Shown here piece by piece: positions 11,486 through 25,024 of a stretch of DNA of 64,000 nucleotides (positions are counted from its first letter, which is position 1; every line of letters starts with the position of its first letter). A program made the position numbers and the translations under genes. The notes beneath the pieces are model-generated. The model worked only from the letters and a program-made list of their open reading frames with translations. It did no database searches and was not told the origin of the DNA. This DNA is from Alentia gelatinosa (Eukaryota > Annelida > Polychaeta > Phyllodocida > Polynoidae), in NCBI GenBank assembly GCA_950022655.1, contig OX465584.1, forward strand, positions 25,579,469 to 25,643,468, in the 5' to 3' direction.

Positions 11486-14400
11486 CTAATTTATGACTCA
11501 CAATAATGTATGGTCATGAGTAATACAGTAAACCAGACTACAAGAGATATGATGATAAAATAGCGGGGTCAGCTTTTGGTACATCATATCAATGAGGAGA
11601 TCACGAAAAAATAAGAACGGAAAGAAAACCATACAAGGAACGAGGATTAAAAGCTAAGAATTAAACTAAGAAATTCCAAGTTATTATAGAAAAATCTAAG
11701 TAAATTCCGAAAGTGAAGGGGGAGTACGCTGTGTAGAAAGGTGGGATTGGTAAGGAAGAATTTGAGGTTCAGCATGAGGATTACGACATGGTCCTGCCTC
11801 ACGTGCCAAGGACAAGGATTGTGTGACGACTCAGTGCAGAGCATTTGTTTTTATCATTCTGATAATGATCAAAACAGTTCCACTCTAGTCCACGGAATCA
11901 ATATTCTTAAATCTACCTGAGGGAAAGGAATGAAAAACTAGTTTAAGATATTAATAACCCAGTCCGTGATGGTGGGTTGGAGAGAGTCATCCTCTGCACC
12001 GGATAATCAGCAGGAAAACTATGAAAGAAATGGTCAGCCTGAAACGTTTGTAGCATAAAACTTACAAGAAAGTATTCTAACGAATAGCCACTCTAAGTGA
12101 CATTATTAATGATGAACGTATACTGCCTGCATCCAATAGAAGTATAAGTATGATGATTTTAAATTATTTTTAGTATTACATCTTGCTTCTGTTTATTCTT
12201 TAGCTTTTTGGAGTGTAGTCACAAGTGGTACCACCGGTAGCAATCAGTGTCAGTAAGGGGAGCATGGGTTTAAACTTAAATGCCCTGCGAGCGGATGAAC
12301 GACCACTTGACACCGGATAAATGGACGCTCTTCGCGTGCCTCCACCCATTAAGGCCTCCTCGTGTGGAGAGCTCCAATTTAACCCTACACAATGGCTGCG
12401 CCCATGTTCCGTTATTCCTTACTTTTTTTGTCTCACCCATCGTTTGTTTTTCCCATTATCAAGTATTTTACTTTTAGATCATTTTAATCGAGGCTTAATG
12501 GGTGTTTTAGGTTGAGTCTCTTTACATCAAGAAGTAGTCATGGTGAGGATAAACACCTCAGGCAGTCATATTATGTTTCCTGAAGTTCCTTTAATTCTAT
12601 AACTGATGCAGAGGAGATGATGGGAAGACCAGTAGTTAAGGTGATATCCCAACCGAACGAGTTTTTTCAGCTGTAACTAATTGTAAAACTATAATCAAGA
12701 ATCGTAGATTTGACCATTATCTGGCACACGTCACAGGAAATGTTCGGGGCCTTCACAAAGCCAATACCCAACATTCTATATCCTTTTTTCGACAGTACAA
12801 GAGATGGGCTGATTTTAGTGGTGTTTTGCGCCATAGCGACAAGCAGTGTCATACCACGGTCCGATGGGGATTTACGAGATGAGAATGACATACCAGCATT
12901 GAAACACAGTGGTCATTGCTGGCTCTCAAATACGAACCGCAAGATCTAGCAAACTCGTCACTGCTCCATGAATGTATTCTTAAAGCATAGACTAGTAAAA
13001 TATCTCGAAATGCTTTGCATTGTATTGACAACGTGTATATACTGAAACCATTAATTCTCCAAAACCTTACACCATATTTTGCAATGTTTAATGACAGATT
13101 GCAATGCAATGCACCGTCCAAAGCTGACAGGTTGCCACCTTTACTGACTCCCTTGTTATGGATATTATTATTGCAGTAACAAGTATTTTGATTATTCAAA
13201 AGAGTCAATAAAAATACTGTATCAATAGAGTCAACTCCGAGGAGCATATGACCGCTTTCATCTGAAACGGGTCTATATCGTACTTATTATCCACCTTTTC
13301 CAGATAGGTGGCGTTCTGACATTAGTTCGTTTATGGTACGAACTATTTTTACTTATGCGCCCTTTATCGCAAGACGGAGCATACAACATATCCGTATGCT
13401 GCGGGTATGTGGATACATACTCCCCATGTGTATGCAATGGGCACTTTGAATTAGGTGGACAGTGAACGTCTTGAAACACCGAAAAAATTGATACACATTA
13501 ACACAACATTATAACTAAGACGGTGAAGTAACTGGTGCTTGTAGACAGCAGCTCGCAGGGTGATGGCACTGAGCAGTTGTAAGACCAGGATTGTTGGTAT
13601 ATCAGCACGTCGCTCAGAGGTGCCGGCCACACGGTGGGCTTCAGCACCGCCAACCCGGAAGATTGGTTTTAAAAACCGCCGGGCTTTTATCGAGTTAGGA
13701 GGCGGCCCACGGCATAAACGGTGTTGGCATATGAAGTGTTCAGCCGCTGCCCGCCGCCGCAAGGCCAGGAGGAATGTAGGTGTTATATTCAGGAGCTCTG
13801 CGAGTCAACCTGGACAAAGTATATCTCCCCTCCTCCACCTATAATATATATACATGTACACGCACGGGCTCTTCCACTTTTACATCATAACAGAATGTAG
13901 TTGATTTCAGTTATCATTATTATGGATTACATACTTTTCAAAAGAGAATTACTAGCTTTTAGACCCTTCGATATAATTCAATATTATATAGATTTAGGAC
14001 TAACTGTCAGTGAGTAGTTCATATAGAATATGATGACAGCGACTTTTGGGAAGTGATAGGAGTTTAGTTATTGATTATAAGCGGCGACTGCAGAAGATGA
14101 TTTGGTATCTCCGTAAGTAATGGATATGGACTTCTCTACGGATAGGTCATCGAGTCACACTTTACAAGGGAGTTGGCGGACTTAAAAATAACCCAGCAAA
14201 ACGTCCTTTCTGATATGAAAGGTTAATTGCTGAGGACAGAGCGAGGTTCTTAAGTAATGTGCACTGTCATTCACTTGCAGCGAAGTGGAATGTTCATGTG
14301 TGTTCTCTGTTTCACATTTTTATCATTAGAGGTTTTTCATGTTCTATCATACACACATATAGGGTAAAATATATCCAAATGTTAAAGATCAAGGTGCTTG

Positions 14401-15159
14401 TTTTATTATCCATTTCCATAAGACATTCTCCTTTAACGTATACCTCCACGCGACCTTTAAACAGATGCAATATATACATTTCATAGTCTAACTACCGTCT
14501 TCTGTAATATCAGGGAAAGATTTCGAACACTGTCGGTGTGTGTACTAAATATTGAGTGTCCCACCACCCACAGTAAAATGGTTAAGGATGATCTTAATTA
14601 CTGGAATGGAACTAATTATAGCTATCGACCGCCCTGATTGCTGGAGCACTGCGCCTCTCCGGATCTCTGTAATTACGAAGCATTATGGTTTTAAGCTCCT
14701 GCCCCGTGGGAAAAAAGGCAACGAAAGCTCAAATGGTAACAATAATATGTAGGAATAAAGTTTTTTTTACAATTCAATGATAATTCATTCAACATTTAGA
14801 TTCAAGATAAAATGGGAAAAAGTTTTGCTTTGATAGGAAATGTCAGGATGTAGTGAGGACTGTGATTAGAAACAGTCGCCGTTTTTGTTTCATTGGAATG
14901 CCTTCCTGTTCATTATTATTTAGGGAATGTCGGTCTAAGACCAGAAAGCAATACTTAATCTATCTGCAGCTGTTCTAGTTGAATCTCCCTGCCATGTGAG
15001 TTCTGCTTACAACTATAAGCGCTCATTACATATCTCTGATTGAAAGCCTAATCTGTGTTTTTGCAGTGATACATTAGCATTTGCAGATATCATTATCGGT
15101 CGTGTGTGCAAACTGTGTAAAGGGTGCCGACCCTCTCGGAGTGGAGTCAATAGGTAAAC

Positions 15160-15330
15160 GGTGAGAGTGGACCGCGTCCAATGTGCAATAAAAACAAAGG
15201 CCGCTAACATTGCAATGGCGGCGGTATGTCCACACGGAAGAACAAAGACCCCGGCGCGTTGTGCGCATGCGTCGGTAGCTGCTACAAGGTCTGTCTGGGG
15301 AACTCGGCAGATGGCGCGACATACGGCGAG
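15160..15330. promoter_or_regulatory. CpG-rich patch with NRF1-type and YY1-type sites
   Basis: Contains TGCGCATGCG (15262-15271), matching the NRF1 consensus, and AATGGCGGC (15214-15222), close to the YY1 consensus, in a CpG-dense stretch running to about 15480. The NRF1/YY1 combination typifies CpG-island promoters. No transcript start can be shown. Confidence 0.35.
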
Positions 15331-16329
15331 AAGGTCTTTGATCGGATCATTAGAGCAGCCTTCCCACCAGAGGGCACTACCAGCATATCCGATATGCCCC
15401 AGGGCGGAGTGCAAGGGAGGAGGGAGGCCAGAAGGGACGGCGGAGGGTTGGATCATTACATACAAGAAGTTCCTGCGGTGTGATATAATCGATATTACGT
15501 GTCAGGTGTGGGGATGTAAAGTAGGGACATTCTCCGGACATTCCCCTGACATAGCACGCACTGGTAGGGATTGAATCACATCAGACCAGAGTCTAGAACT
15601 CCTTTAACTCAAGAGTCCGCCATCTATGGTCTTTTACGGGGATTAGGCGCAAAACACCACAAACCGATACCTGAATCTATGTTCCATGGTTCCTCACAGG
15701 TATATGAGAGGCGTGTTTCCGGGCCTGTGGGTGGTGGGCTGATCTTTGGGCTGCCTGTGATGTGAGGTTTAGTGCGGTATTAGTAGTAAGGGATGAGCCG
15801 GAGGGGAGATCAGGGATTTAGGAGGAGCGGGGATTATACAGATTGTCTCTTGGTAATACTCGCCGTTGTACAAAGACAATGAGGAATCCCCTGAGGGGTA
15901 CATCGATACCTCAGACGTTTACAGAGTACGGACATGGTTTGAACTAGGATTGTTCACAAGAAATTCGTCTTTCATGAAGTGTGAATGTTTCATGAAATGG
16001 TCTAAATCGTATACAACACAGGGTGTACGCGATACACGCCGCTTCCCTTTCAACTACCTCTCATAAGGAGCGCGTTCAGTCCTATTGTATTGGTTTTATT
16101 TAGCGTCTATCGATGAGATGGAACATAGTCCCCCTTTGTATTTTTAAGTTCATAATAGATTTATCTAATATTAAAAGGGAAATATTACCATACAGATAAA
16201 CATTTGAGCACATTATAATCGGAGTAATTCCAGGGAAATCCAAAAGGATTTCAGTAATTCACCATTATAAATAGATATCCCAGCAAAAACTTAATCCGGG
16301 GGCTTATTTTGTATAGTAAGTAGTACATA

Positions 16330-16768
16330 CAGGGTTCGCACAGACCCGGGAAAACCTGGGAAAACCTGGAATTATGCTTTTAGGGCTTCCAGGCCTGGAA
16401 GAAAGAGCCTGGGAAATTTAGTTTTGCGTAAAACTTTTTTTTTGGTCTGTGAAATTCTGGTCATTATTAGCTTTCCTTAACTCCAAAAATCCTTTATTCG
16501 ACCATGTATTTTGAAGATATCTGTCCCAAACCACTGAAATTCCACAGGTAGTAAGGAAGATGAAGACAATTGTAACCATATTTTGTGATGAATCAGACAT
16601 GGTTTTAGAAACAGCGACCAAACATGGTATGCACCCTTCAGGAAACAAACAATGGCTTTTCATTCACTAGAAAGATGGTATTGATTCACATAGTTATGTG
16701 CCTGGGAAAAAAATATTAGAGCCTGTAAAAGCCTGGAATTTTATTGGGCTGTCTATGTACGAACCCTG
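16330..16768. mobile_element. Non-autonomous DNA transposon, copy 1 (CAGGGTTCG ends)
   Basis: The ends are inverted repeats: CAGGGTTCGCACAGAC at the left, and GTCTATGTACGAACCCTG at the right, whose complement is CAGGGTTCGTACATAGAC. Subterminal AACCTGGAA and GCCTGGAATT repeats lie just inside both ends. The 439 bp element has no coding capacity. Its interior closely matches the copy at 17367-17895, for example GAAATTCTGGTCATTATTAG and GATGAATCAGACATG. The flanks (TACATA and TAAACA) agree at only 4 of 6 bases, so the target duplication is decayed or absent. Confidence 0.8.
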
Positions 16769-17366
16769 TAAACATAAATCAGAAGCTTCGCCCACTTAAC
16801 ACAGACCTTCCGTTTGGGTTAAGAATCGAGTGTCTCAGTGTAGCAGCAGTATCTACCCAGGACCCTCTCAGATTATAGCTTGGCTTACCTGAGCACCGGC
16901 GGCAAGAAGCAGTCACCATTACCATTCCTCTCCATTACCCATCAGGGCTACTCGAGACTCCGCCCGCCCACACACCCGCACACACCGGGGGTACTACGTG
17001 CTGGTACGGGGTGCGAGGCAGCAGATAGTACCCTGCCCGCAGCGGCCACTGCCCGGCGCCGCCACCCCTCTACTCGTGGTCAGTAATTAGAAGCCATTAG
17101 AAGCCACTTGGATTCTGCCTCTGCTGGCAGTGACCAGTGTAAACGGGGGCAGATGCCGCCAGCTGGCGCTGTGCCGGGACTGGGGGCAGCTCAGCGTAAC
17201 CAGTCACTGTCATAGCGAACTCAGTTGCTAGTGGTTGGGTGATGAGGGGGGAGGAGAGTTACCAGGAGACAGATGCTGACTGGTGAGGTAAACCCCTTCT
17301 CGATCCGACGCAACCAGTTTTCATTTGGTGTAGTTGTCAGGCAGAACCACAACAAAAAACTTGCAA

Positions 17367-17895
17367 CAGGGTTTGTACAGAGCCTTGAAAACCTGGAAAG
17401 GCCTGGAATTGTGCTGTTGGGTTTTCTAGGCCTGGAAAATCCTGGAATTCCCACAGAGAGCCTGGAAAATTTTGGAAGAGCCTGGAAAATTTAGTTTTGC
17501 ATAAAACCAATTTTTTTAGTCTATGAAATTCTGGTCATTATTAGCTTTCCTTAAGATTGGTACCTGATTGACTATAAAATATCAGTGACTTGTATGAAAT
17601 AGTTTAAAAAATCCTTTATTTGACCATGTATAGCAAATTGCTAATAATATAGCATGGATTTGATTATTTGTTTTCATATTCAAAAGTGGCAACAACAACA
17701 ATTTTTTTTAAAGATATCTATCCCAAAGCACTAAAATTCTACAGGTAGTAAAGAAGAAAATTTAAACTAAATTTGGTGATGAATCAGACATGATTTTAAA
17801 AACTGATCAGATGTGTCTGGAAAAAAATATATTAGAGCCTGGAAAAGCCTGGAAAATGCCTGGAATTTCATTGGGCTGTCTATGTACGAACCCTG
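17367..17895. mobile_element. Non-autonomous DNA transposon, copy 2, with 6 bp TSD
   Basis: The same family as 16330-16768, here 529 bp. It starts CAGGGTTTGTACAGAGCC and ends at TACGAACCCTG, with the CCTGGAAAA subterminal repeats. It is flanked on both sides by TTGCAA (17361-17366 and 17896-17901), a clear 6 bp target-site duplication. It carries a ~90 bp internal segment, around 17570-17700, that copy 1 lacks. A 6 bp duplication is unusual for the common superfamilies (8 bp for hAT, TA for mariner), so the superfamily is left open. Confidence 0.85.
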
Positions 17896-17904
17896 TTGCA
17901 AATT

Positions 17905-18160
17905 CACAGCTGGCAGTCTACCACTTTTCATGGAAAGTCCTTCTTTTCGTTTACAGTTTAAAACATTCTTTTTTTAATGTAAAACAATGATAGTGTTAAT
18001 TGAGGCACATTTATGTCAATAAAATAGAGGCTTTGATCCTTCTGACAAACACCGGCATGCTTTGTACATGTAATGTCTCTCCGAGGCAGGAAATTCCACA
18101 CACAAAAGATTTCCACTGTCTACCGACCCTGACATCCCTGCAGTTTCTAGGGATAATTCA
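17905..18160 (+). repeat. Dispersed repeat B, near full length
   Basis: Begins right after the target duplication of the 17367 transposon. It shows CCACTTTTCATGGAAAGTCC, the AATAAAATAGAGG block, CGAGGCAGGAAATTCCAC and a closing CCTGACATCCCTGCAG. It is the best match to the 38030 copy. The transposon apparently landed beside or inside this repeat. Confidence 0.65.
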
Positions 18161-20052
18161 TTCATATTATTGTATGATTGTAATGTACTTTTAGATTTTT
18201 CATTACCTATCTCATTTTTTAAAATAACTTTCTATAATTTCAAGAAAGTCTTGCGCACATTCTAACGTTTACAAAAGATTGATCAGGTTTTCAGTCACCC
18301 TAGGGGTAAATGGAAAAGAAAGAAAAAAACATGACGTCTAGACAATCAAGTGAAGAATTTTCGAGGCCTAGTTTACTATTTTAGTATGATCCGAGTTTGT
18401 CTTCCTATGCTTTTTGCGTGGATAGCGTTTCTCCTGAAATATTTAAAAGTGTACGACGTTATGTTATGAAAGCTTCCATCAACTCAGCCCCACAAGGTCC
18501 TATCGTGAAACCTGCAACACATTCTCCATAAATGGGCATTCGTGAAAATGTCATTGTGAACTATACATCTCCATCAAAACCCCAGTCCTGAGCTGGGCGC
18601 CATTACTAAGCACAATCCTGGTGGATCCGCGCTGATTCAAAATATGGAGAATGTCGAGATGTGGCAGTGTGGCTCGCAGATAAATCACCATGTTTCCACA
18701 CTCACGCTGTCAGTTCTCAAAACCATTTTGACATGTTGGGGATCCTTTAAGTTGTGTCTGTACAATGTACGGATATTTTCCTATCTCTTTTGGGTGTGTT
18801 TCTGCAAACTCAATATACACGGATGATTTATTACATCTATATCGCCCGCAGGAGACCAAGTAGCAGAATCTCAGTGTATCTCTCTGTTCAGCTCTTTTAT
18901 AAATGAAAACACAGGTAACTCTTAATGACCACTAATTTGAGGACGCGTCATGTAATTCATTACGTATGAATACGTTACCCATCTCTGACCTCTCCTCATC
19001 AAACACTAATTATTAAATGAATCAGTAAGATAGTTCATGTCCTATGAGCCACACCCAGAAACGCATGTATCATATGTATATACCAGTGTCACTATGCAAG
19101 ATGTATCCAAACAACACATTGAAACATGGGAGGTTTGTATGGAATCCCCTTTTTTACGGTGCCCATATTCCAGCCACTGGTCAATACGATTTACATTTAA
19201 ATATATCCCTTGTAAAAGTGTACTGAGATGCAGGTTTTCAGACAATTGACGGATTTCCGACATTTCATATACACTGGCAAAACTAGAATATATCGATTCA
19301 TAGCCGTTCTTATTCGAAATTATTCATGAATTATCCTTTTTTTAATAAATGTTTTAAATTTCCGATTTTTTACTCAGTCCCGACTTTCATTCCTGTGTAT
19401 ATATTCAGTATTACCCAGGCTCTGACCGTTCCACCCATTTTCTGTGACATCTAAATATACGTTCATGCTATCGAAATAATAGTTTTCAAAATGTTAAAGG
19501 TCTCTGGAAAACATCATGTCCTGCCACGAGCTGAGAGGGTACCTGTAGAAATGAAACCTGATTTCTGAGGAAATTGTTGGCTGCTCTGTTAGAAATGTGA
19601 GTCGCAGATACTCGCAGAGCAATCCACTCAAGAGGTTAAAAGAAAACAATAGTCTATAAATAATGTAGGCCTTTTACTACACAGACGAGATGGTTTGGAC
19701 GCACGCCACCACTGCTCTACTTACGATATGATGATGTTCACTACTATTCCCAGTCGCTTTCTGTCCACTACCCTATGTTGATTTCCCCGAGTCTTCATTC
19801 GTTGAATTCAATCTGCAAAGTAGTATCATATGACACATTGGAAAAGACATTTAGAAAAACAGGAGGTTATAGTTTCCTGTTAATTTCCGCCCTACCAACG
19901 ACGCGTTTGAATACCTGGTAATTGTTAAACGTTCACTAGTTTTTGCATAGACAGATGTATATCGAATTGATTTGTTTCAATCAATTAAAATATGCGTTTC
20001 CCTGAATCCCCACAAGAATCTTTTGTCTGATTATGATTTCGGTGCCGGTAAC

Positions 20053-20078
20053 TGAAATCATTCTGAAGAATGATTTCA
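20053..20078. repeat. Short perfect hairpin
   Basis: TGAAATCATTC and its exact complement GAATGATTTCA flank a 4 nt TGAA loop, giving an 11 bp perfect stem. It is too short for a precursor microRNA and is not followed by a T tract. Confidence 0.5.
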
Positions 20079-20829
20079 ACCCCGTCGAAGAATATGTGCT
20101 GACAATAAAACCCTTCTCTACACAGTGAATTATTTTACAGTTTATTAGATACTGATATCTATTGAAGCAACTGGATCCCAGTCACCTCCTTTCAGGTCAG
20201 TTGGAATGTGGAGTCTCTAATAGAAATGATTACTGCTTACCCTAAGAACCTTTGGAGAATGGGTTTGTGAGCAGGACTTGGCTCCCCCACCTGGCATGGA
20301 CGCTGTTGTGAGCTGCTCAGGAAACACTAGTCGGGCTGGTGGGAGATGCTCGACCGGGCGATAATTCAGGGTGTATTTGTCCTCGCTGAGTTGCCGGGAT
20401 CTGCTCGCACGAACTCATCTGTGCTGTGAATCGCTCCAATTAACTCGGCAAACACTGAACTGGGGGATTTTTAATTTCCGTGGGTCAACAATAGTAGGGG
20501 GTTGGAGGAGGGGTTGGGTTGAGAGTCTGTGTAGGGGACATGTCTAAGGATGAGTCTCACCCCTACCCCACAACCACTCCTGAGAGGACGCCACTGTTGA
20601 AATCAGCAGTGGCAGCAATTGGCAGACTGAAAAGTGACAGGATATAGACCGGATGGCGCAGAGATATTGCCTTAAAGTCTGTAGCTTGAAACTTTTCTCT
20701 ATTATTCAGAGCAGGAAATGATGTTTCGTTGCAGTTTTGTGTGGCTTTCAGTGGGGATAAGAAAAGCTCCACTTCTCCTTAGTGTGTAATGACATTAACT
20801 GTGAGACTAGTAGTCTCCGAGCCTACCAC

Positions 20830-21060
20830 GGTGATCTAAGACGCATTACTACTACAGCAGTCAGAACCCCTAGACGTATGTAAGGGTCATGGTAGTTTGG
20901 CATGGCACCATATACCGACTCTTGTGAGAAGTATATGGATTGAGCACTTTGGAACAGGCCTGTGGGTGTAATATAAAACTTGATCCCAAGTCCTGAAAGT
21001 AAATATTTACCCACGGAATGGGATTCGAACCTGTATCTTTCTCTTCCTTACCTTGCGTCA
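20830..21060 (-). repeat. Candidate tRNA-derived SINE (minus strand)
   Basis: On the minus strand a perfect pol III B box, GGTTCGAATCC (21021-21031), is preceded by an A-box-like TGACGCAAGG about 25 nt upstream and followed by about 190 bp of non-tRNA body. Head plus body length fits a SINE. No second copy of the body was found in the window, so family membership is unverified. Confidence 0.4.
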
Positions 21061-23762
21061 TGAAATCTCAGGATTCCTTTTGTCATACTTAGAAGAACCT
21101 ACGTGCCCTTTTCACCAGCTGTGGCTTGTCTGAGTATCGCTTTGGTGTAATGATTTAGTTTTTGGACGATGGCTAGCCATAAGAAAGCGCATAACTGCAA
21201 AAAGCAAATGATGACAATTTATCATAAAAGTGGAGGTCTTAAGACACCAGGAAGACTTGCTTCCTACAGTTTCGAAAGGATGTTAATTGTCAAGACCACT
21301 GCTGGCGCCATGCCTGGCTCTGCTTGGTGTTGCCGTTAACAGAAGACATGGCACCCCTGGAAGTATCTGTTATATTCCTGCAGAATCATGCATCCCAATA
21401 ATACGTAAGTATAATGTATTTAATCAGATTCGTTATTTTGAAAAGAAGAAAGGAATTTCCATCTTGGTGTCCATCCCTCCATACCTTTTGATTTGCGGAG
21501 CGTCCCAATGGGGACATGAGTTGGGATTTTTACAATGATGCATGTGTTCCTTGTGGTCGTTAACAGAATACCGTGACGAAGCTGAAGGTGACACATACTA
21601 ACTGCTGGTGTATGTGTCTCGGTGGCCGTTTAGTGCAGGTCGCTAATCAGTGAAGCGTGTCGGTGATCGCCAGGGTCAGAATAGTCCGCTGGTACCCCGC
21701 GTGACCTACACCTACCAGGCACCAGATCCCCCGCCCCGCCGAAGGTCACGGTAGGCGATAATGGGGAACTATCACGATAGCGGGGCGGCTGGCAACATCA
21801 ACAGGGTCTGTTCACACGATTAGAGAACATGCATTGCCATCTAACATTGGAAAATATTGAGCGGCCCACCACACACGCATGGGGATAATCCTACCGCTTA
21901 GCTGGCCTATCTGAAAGCTTTGCTATGGTTATGCCCATTGTAATCGGATGGTACTATGTAGCATCGTAGATTTGTACTCTACAAAACTACTTTTATGACA
22001 GATCAGCTTTGAGAGAGGGTGACGTATTTAGAAGGAACTATTTGTAATGTATAACCATCCACTTCTTATGACTTGGATCTTTTTAGAATTGTCAATTTTT
22101 CAAAGATACTAAATAAAGTTTGGCAATTAAGTGTAACCGGGATGAAGGCTTTGGAAATTGAGGCAGGGTGTTATGACATTTACCATTTGAGTCTCCCATG
22201 TGACTAATTATGTGTTCATGTACTTTTAAAGGTTTTTAATTCGAGAATTCCCACCCCCTGCTGCAGGATTTGCTTTTTCAGTCTTAATTACATTTAAGAA
22301 ACCTGCACCGTAGGTTTTAAGGAGAACCTCTGTTTTTCGAGAGTCTCATCTTTTTAACTTTGCCGCTATTGCTGATTCCAAGAATGAGCTTCTGCTATTG
22401 TAGCCTACATCTCAGAAAAGTGTGTCCTCGACCTAGAGTGTTGACTTTTGATCTCGTCTAACCCTCTTAAAAGTCACATGTGGTCAGCATTTCGTTAACT
22501 GTCAACAGGTGATGCTTTAATGTGGGGGTTGGCACACCATATCGTTATCCTCCAGAAGTAAGCCTTTTGTAAGCACTATCTGGAGAGACACATACCATGC
22601 TTTTCACAAGATAAGCGTAATTGCGACGACAACTGATTCTTTTTTTTCCATCCATTTCATTACAATGTTGTGAGATCAGCAAATCTTGAAAAGATGCTGA
22701 TGCCAGTATGGAAGAATGAACGCACTCGTCCGACGCTGTGTAGTTTAGCTGGTTAATCTTTTATTGATGGAAGGAAACTATCCCGATGCTGACCATCATA
22801 TTACACTTTCTATCTTGTAAATATATATTTAGAGAGAAAGAGATGGGGGGAGGGGCATGGATGAATGTCTGTGGTAGACTAGTGTAGATAATTTCGCCGG
22901 AGGCTGGTATTGCTTTTGAAGCATACAGCGAACTCCAGTTGAATTTGCTCAGGTAAGAAACACACCTGGCGACCTCTAGTGTGTCATCCTGGCAGTGCCA
23001 TTCCTGCTGATCCATACACCCTGTGTTAAAGATGAGGAGCCCTGCATACAGTTGCTATCATAGGCTATAACAAGAGGCCTCTGTTAAATTTAGCTCATCG
23101 CTGTGCGCCTTTTGTCTGTTCAGTACGTAGGTTATAAGTATGTATACTTCGCTTTTTGACACGGTTTGCCATCTTTTTCTACCTGGGTAAACACACCTAC
23201 CTGGATGTCTATGGCCATTTAATAATGACACCCTTGCACTGTTGTAGGTAGAAAGGTGTATTCAGTTCGATGTAATGTTTATCGATATAAGATGAAAGCG
23301 CCTCAGAGGACCGTAAAGAGTAGCTTTCCCCTAAATATCATAGACGGAGAGTTCTGTATGGACGCCCTCCGCTGGATTAACACGCCTTATAGATCAAAGA
23401 ATCGCTGCCATTGGGCTTCTCGTCTCAAAGGGGCGTGGCCGGAGGACATGATTGACAGCAATGAGTTCTGTGGAGTGAACCTCCACCCTCGTTCACCCTT
23501 TCTTAGTCCATTCGACCCCAGGCACTCACACTCGCTGCGGTCTGTTACCTAGAGCATAACAAACCCTTCCTCTAGCACAGTATACAAACTGTAGCACAGG
23601 TCTACAGCACAATAAAATATTGCAGTACAGTAGCATATGTATTGTAGCACACAATGTAGCACTGGTATACATGGGAGAACACTTAATAAACGCCAAGTGA
23701 TATACTGAACCTCATGAATGTGTATTATAGTAAAGTAACACATATTGCAACTGATAGATTAA

Positions 23763-24147
23763 GCCAGTTGCTGAGAACTGTTTAACAGGGATGGCCGACA
23801 TGAACATTCAGACGTATGGCAAGTATTGGGAACTATTTGTATGGTATGAACATTCAAACATGTACCAATTTCTGGAATCTATTTGAACAGTATTTCGGAC
23901 GTATAGTAATTGCTGGGAACTGGCCTAACATTCAGTTATGTGCCAATTAAACCGATTGGGTCAATATGACCATTCATTCGTGTACCACTTGCTGGAGACT
24001 ATTCAACCTGTCAGTCCAACATAAACATCAAGACATGTGCCAATTGCTGGCAACTGTTTGACCTGTAGAGCTAGCATAAACATTCAGATATGTGCCTACT
24101 GATGGTAACATGTTGACTAGTACAGCAAACGTAAATGCACGGACATG
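23763..24147 (+). repeat. Degenerate ~55 bp minisatellite, about 8 units
   Basis: About eight diverged units, 35-55 bp each, follow one another. They share GCCAATTGCTGGGAACTG, then TTTGACCTGT, and ATAAACATTCAGACATGT. The clearest are the units near 23970-24090. High divergence suggests an old array. Confidence 0.75.
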
Positions 24148-24321
24148 ATCGCTGCCTGAGACCAATGACCGTTAGTATATTCACGAGGTGTAGAGGGATG
24201 GCAAAGCAGATAATGAAGATGGATGGCCCTAACAGAGAATTGTGGGTTGATCGTAGGACAGTGAGCTGCCATGAACAAGTATCATCAGCGATATTTATAG
24301 ATATTGACAGCAGAAAATCCA

Positions 24322-24332
24322 CCCCCCCCCCC
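24322..24332. repeat. Poly-C tract (C11)
   Basis: Eleven consecutive C residues between CCA and GGTCTC. A simple low-complexity tract. Confidence 0.9.
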
Positions 24333-24688
24333 GGTCTCTGCAGCCTCCTGTCTATGTAGCCAGAGAGTCCTGTGGTATAAATGTTTCTCTATTCACTGCC
24401 TTTATATTTCACCATAAGTGGGCATTTTACTTTTTTAAGCAAAATGCTATTGATTAATACTATATGTATATAATTAATAATATCTCAAACGGGTTGGGTT
24501 TTTATTGAATTCAATAAGCCTTTGTCCAAAAACGCAGAGTGTTGTATTCAGTAAATATTCTGCTTGACGAGAAAACCTCCAATCCAACAAGTGGGTACAC
24601 TCTGTCCCTCATCCTGATTCTTTATGCCGATTGAGGTCTTTGTTTTTCAGGTTGGTGCCAGGCACAATATACACCGTGGTAGAGGGGT

Positions 24689-25024
24689 GGGGGTTAGCTC
24701 AGTGGTTAAGGCAATCAACTCATAATCCCAAGGTTGTGTGACTTTGTGGGCTCAAGTCCCGCTGCAGCCACATTTCTTCTTCATCCCAGCAGTGACTTAC
24801 TATATCAAAGGCAGTGACTTGCTATATCAAAGGCCAAAGATACCATGTCTATGTGGTGTGGGAGCTAAAAGAACTTTCAGCTTGATAAATGTGTAGGGGT
24901 AAGATTTTTACCTGAATTCATCTCACATATTCAATCACCACCCTTTTGGTGTAAAAATAGAACATCGAGGACCCATAATGGTTGACAGGACGTTAAATCA
25001 AACCAACCAACAAACAAAACAAAC
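24689..25024 (+). repeat. Full-length tRNA-derived SINE (family A)
   Basis: The head carries a pol III A box (TTAGCTCAGTGG, 24694-24705) and a B box (GGGCTCAAGTCCC, 24748-24760) at tRNA-like spacing, followed by GCTGCAGCCACATTTC. The ~200 bp body contains GTGTGGGAGCTAAAAGAAC and GATAAATGTGTAGGGG, and ends ATGGTTGACAGGACG with a CAAACCAACCAACAAAC tail. It is the most complete of five copies in the window. The head has lost normal tRNA folding and is not a functional tRNA gene. Confidence 0.88.

Noticed and set aside
20053..20078. MicroRNA precursor
   Set aside because: The stem is only 11 bp with a 4 nt loop; the flanks do not extend the pairing.
24689..24765. Functional tRNA gene
   Set aside because: A and B boxes are present but the stems do not pair as a tRNA and a SINE body follows directly.
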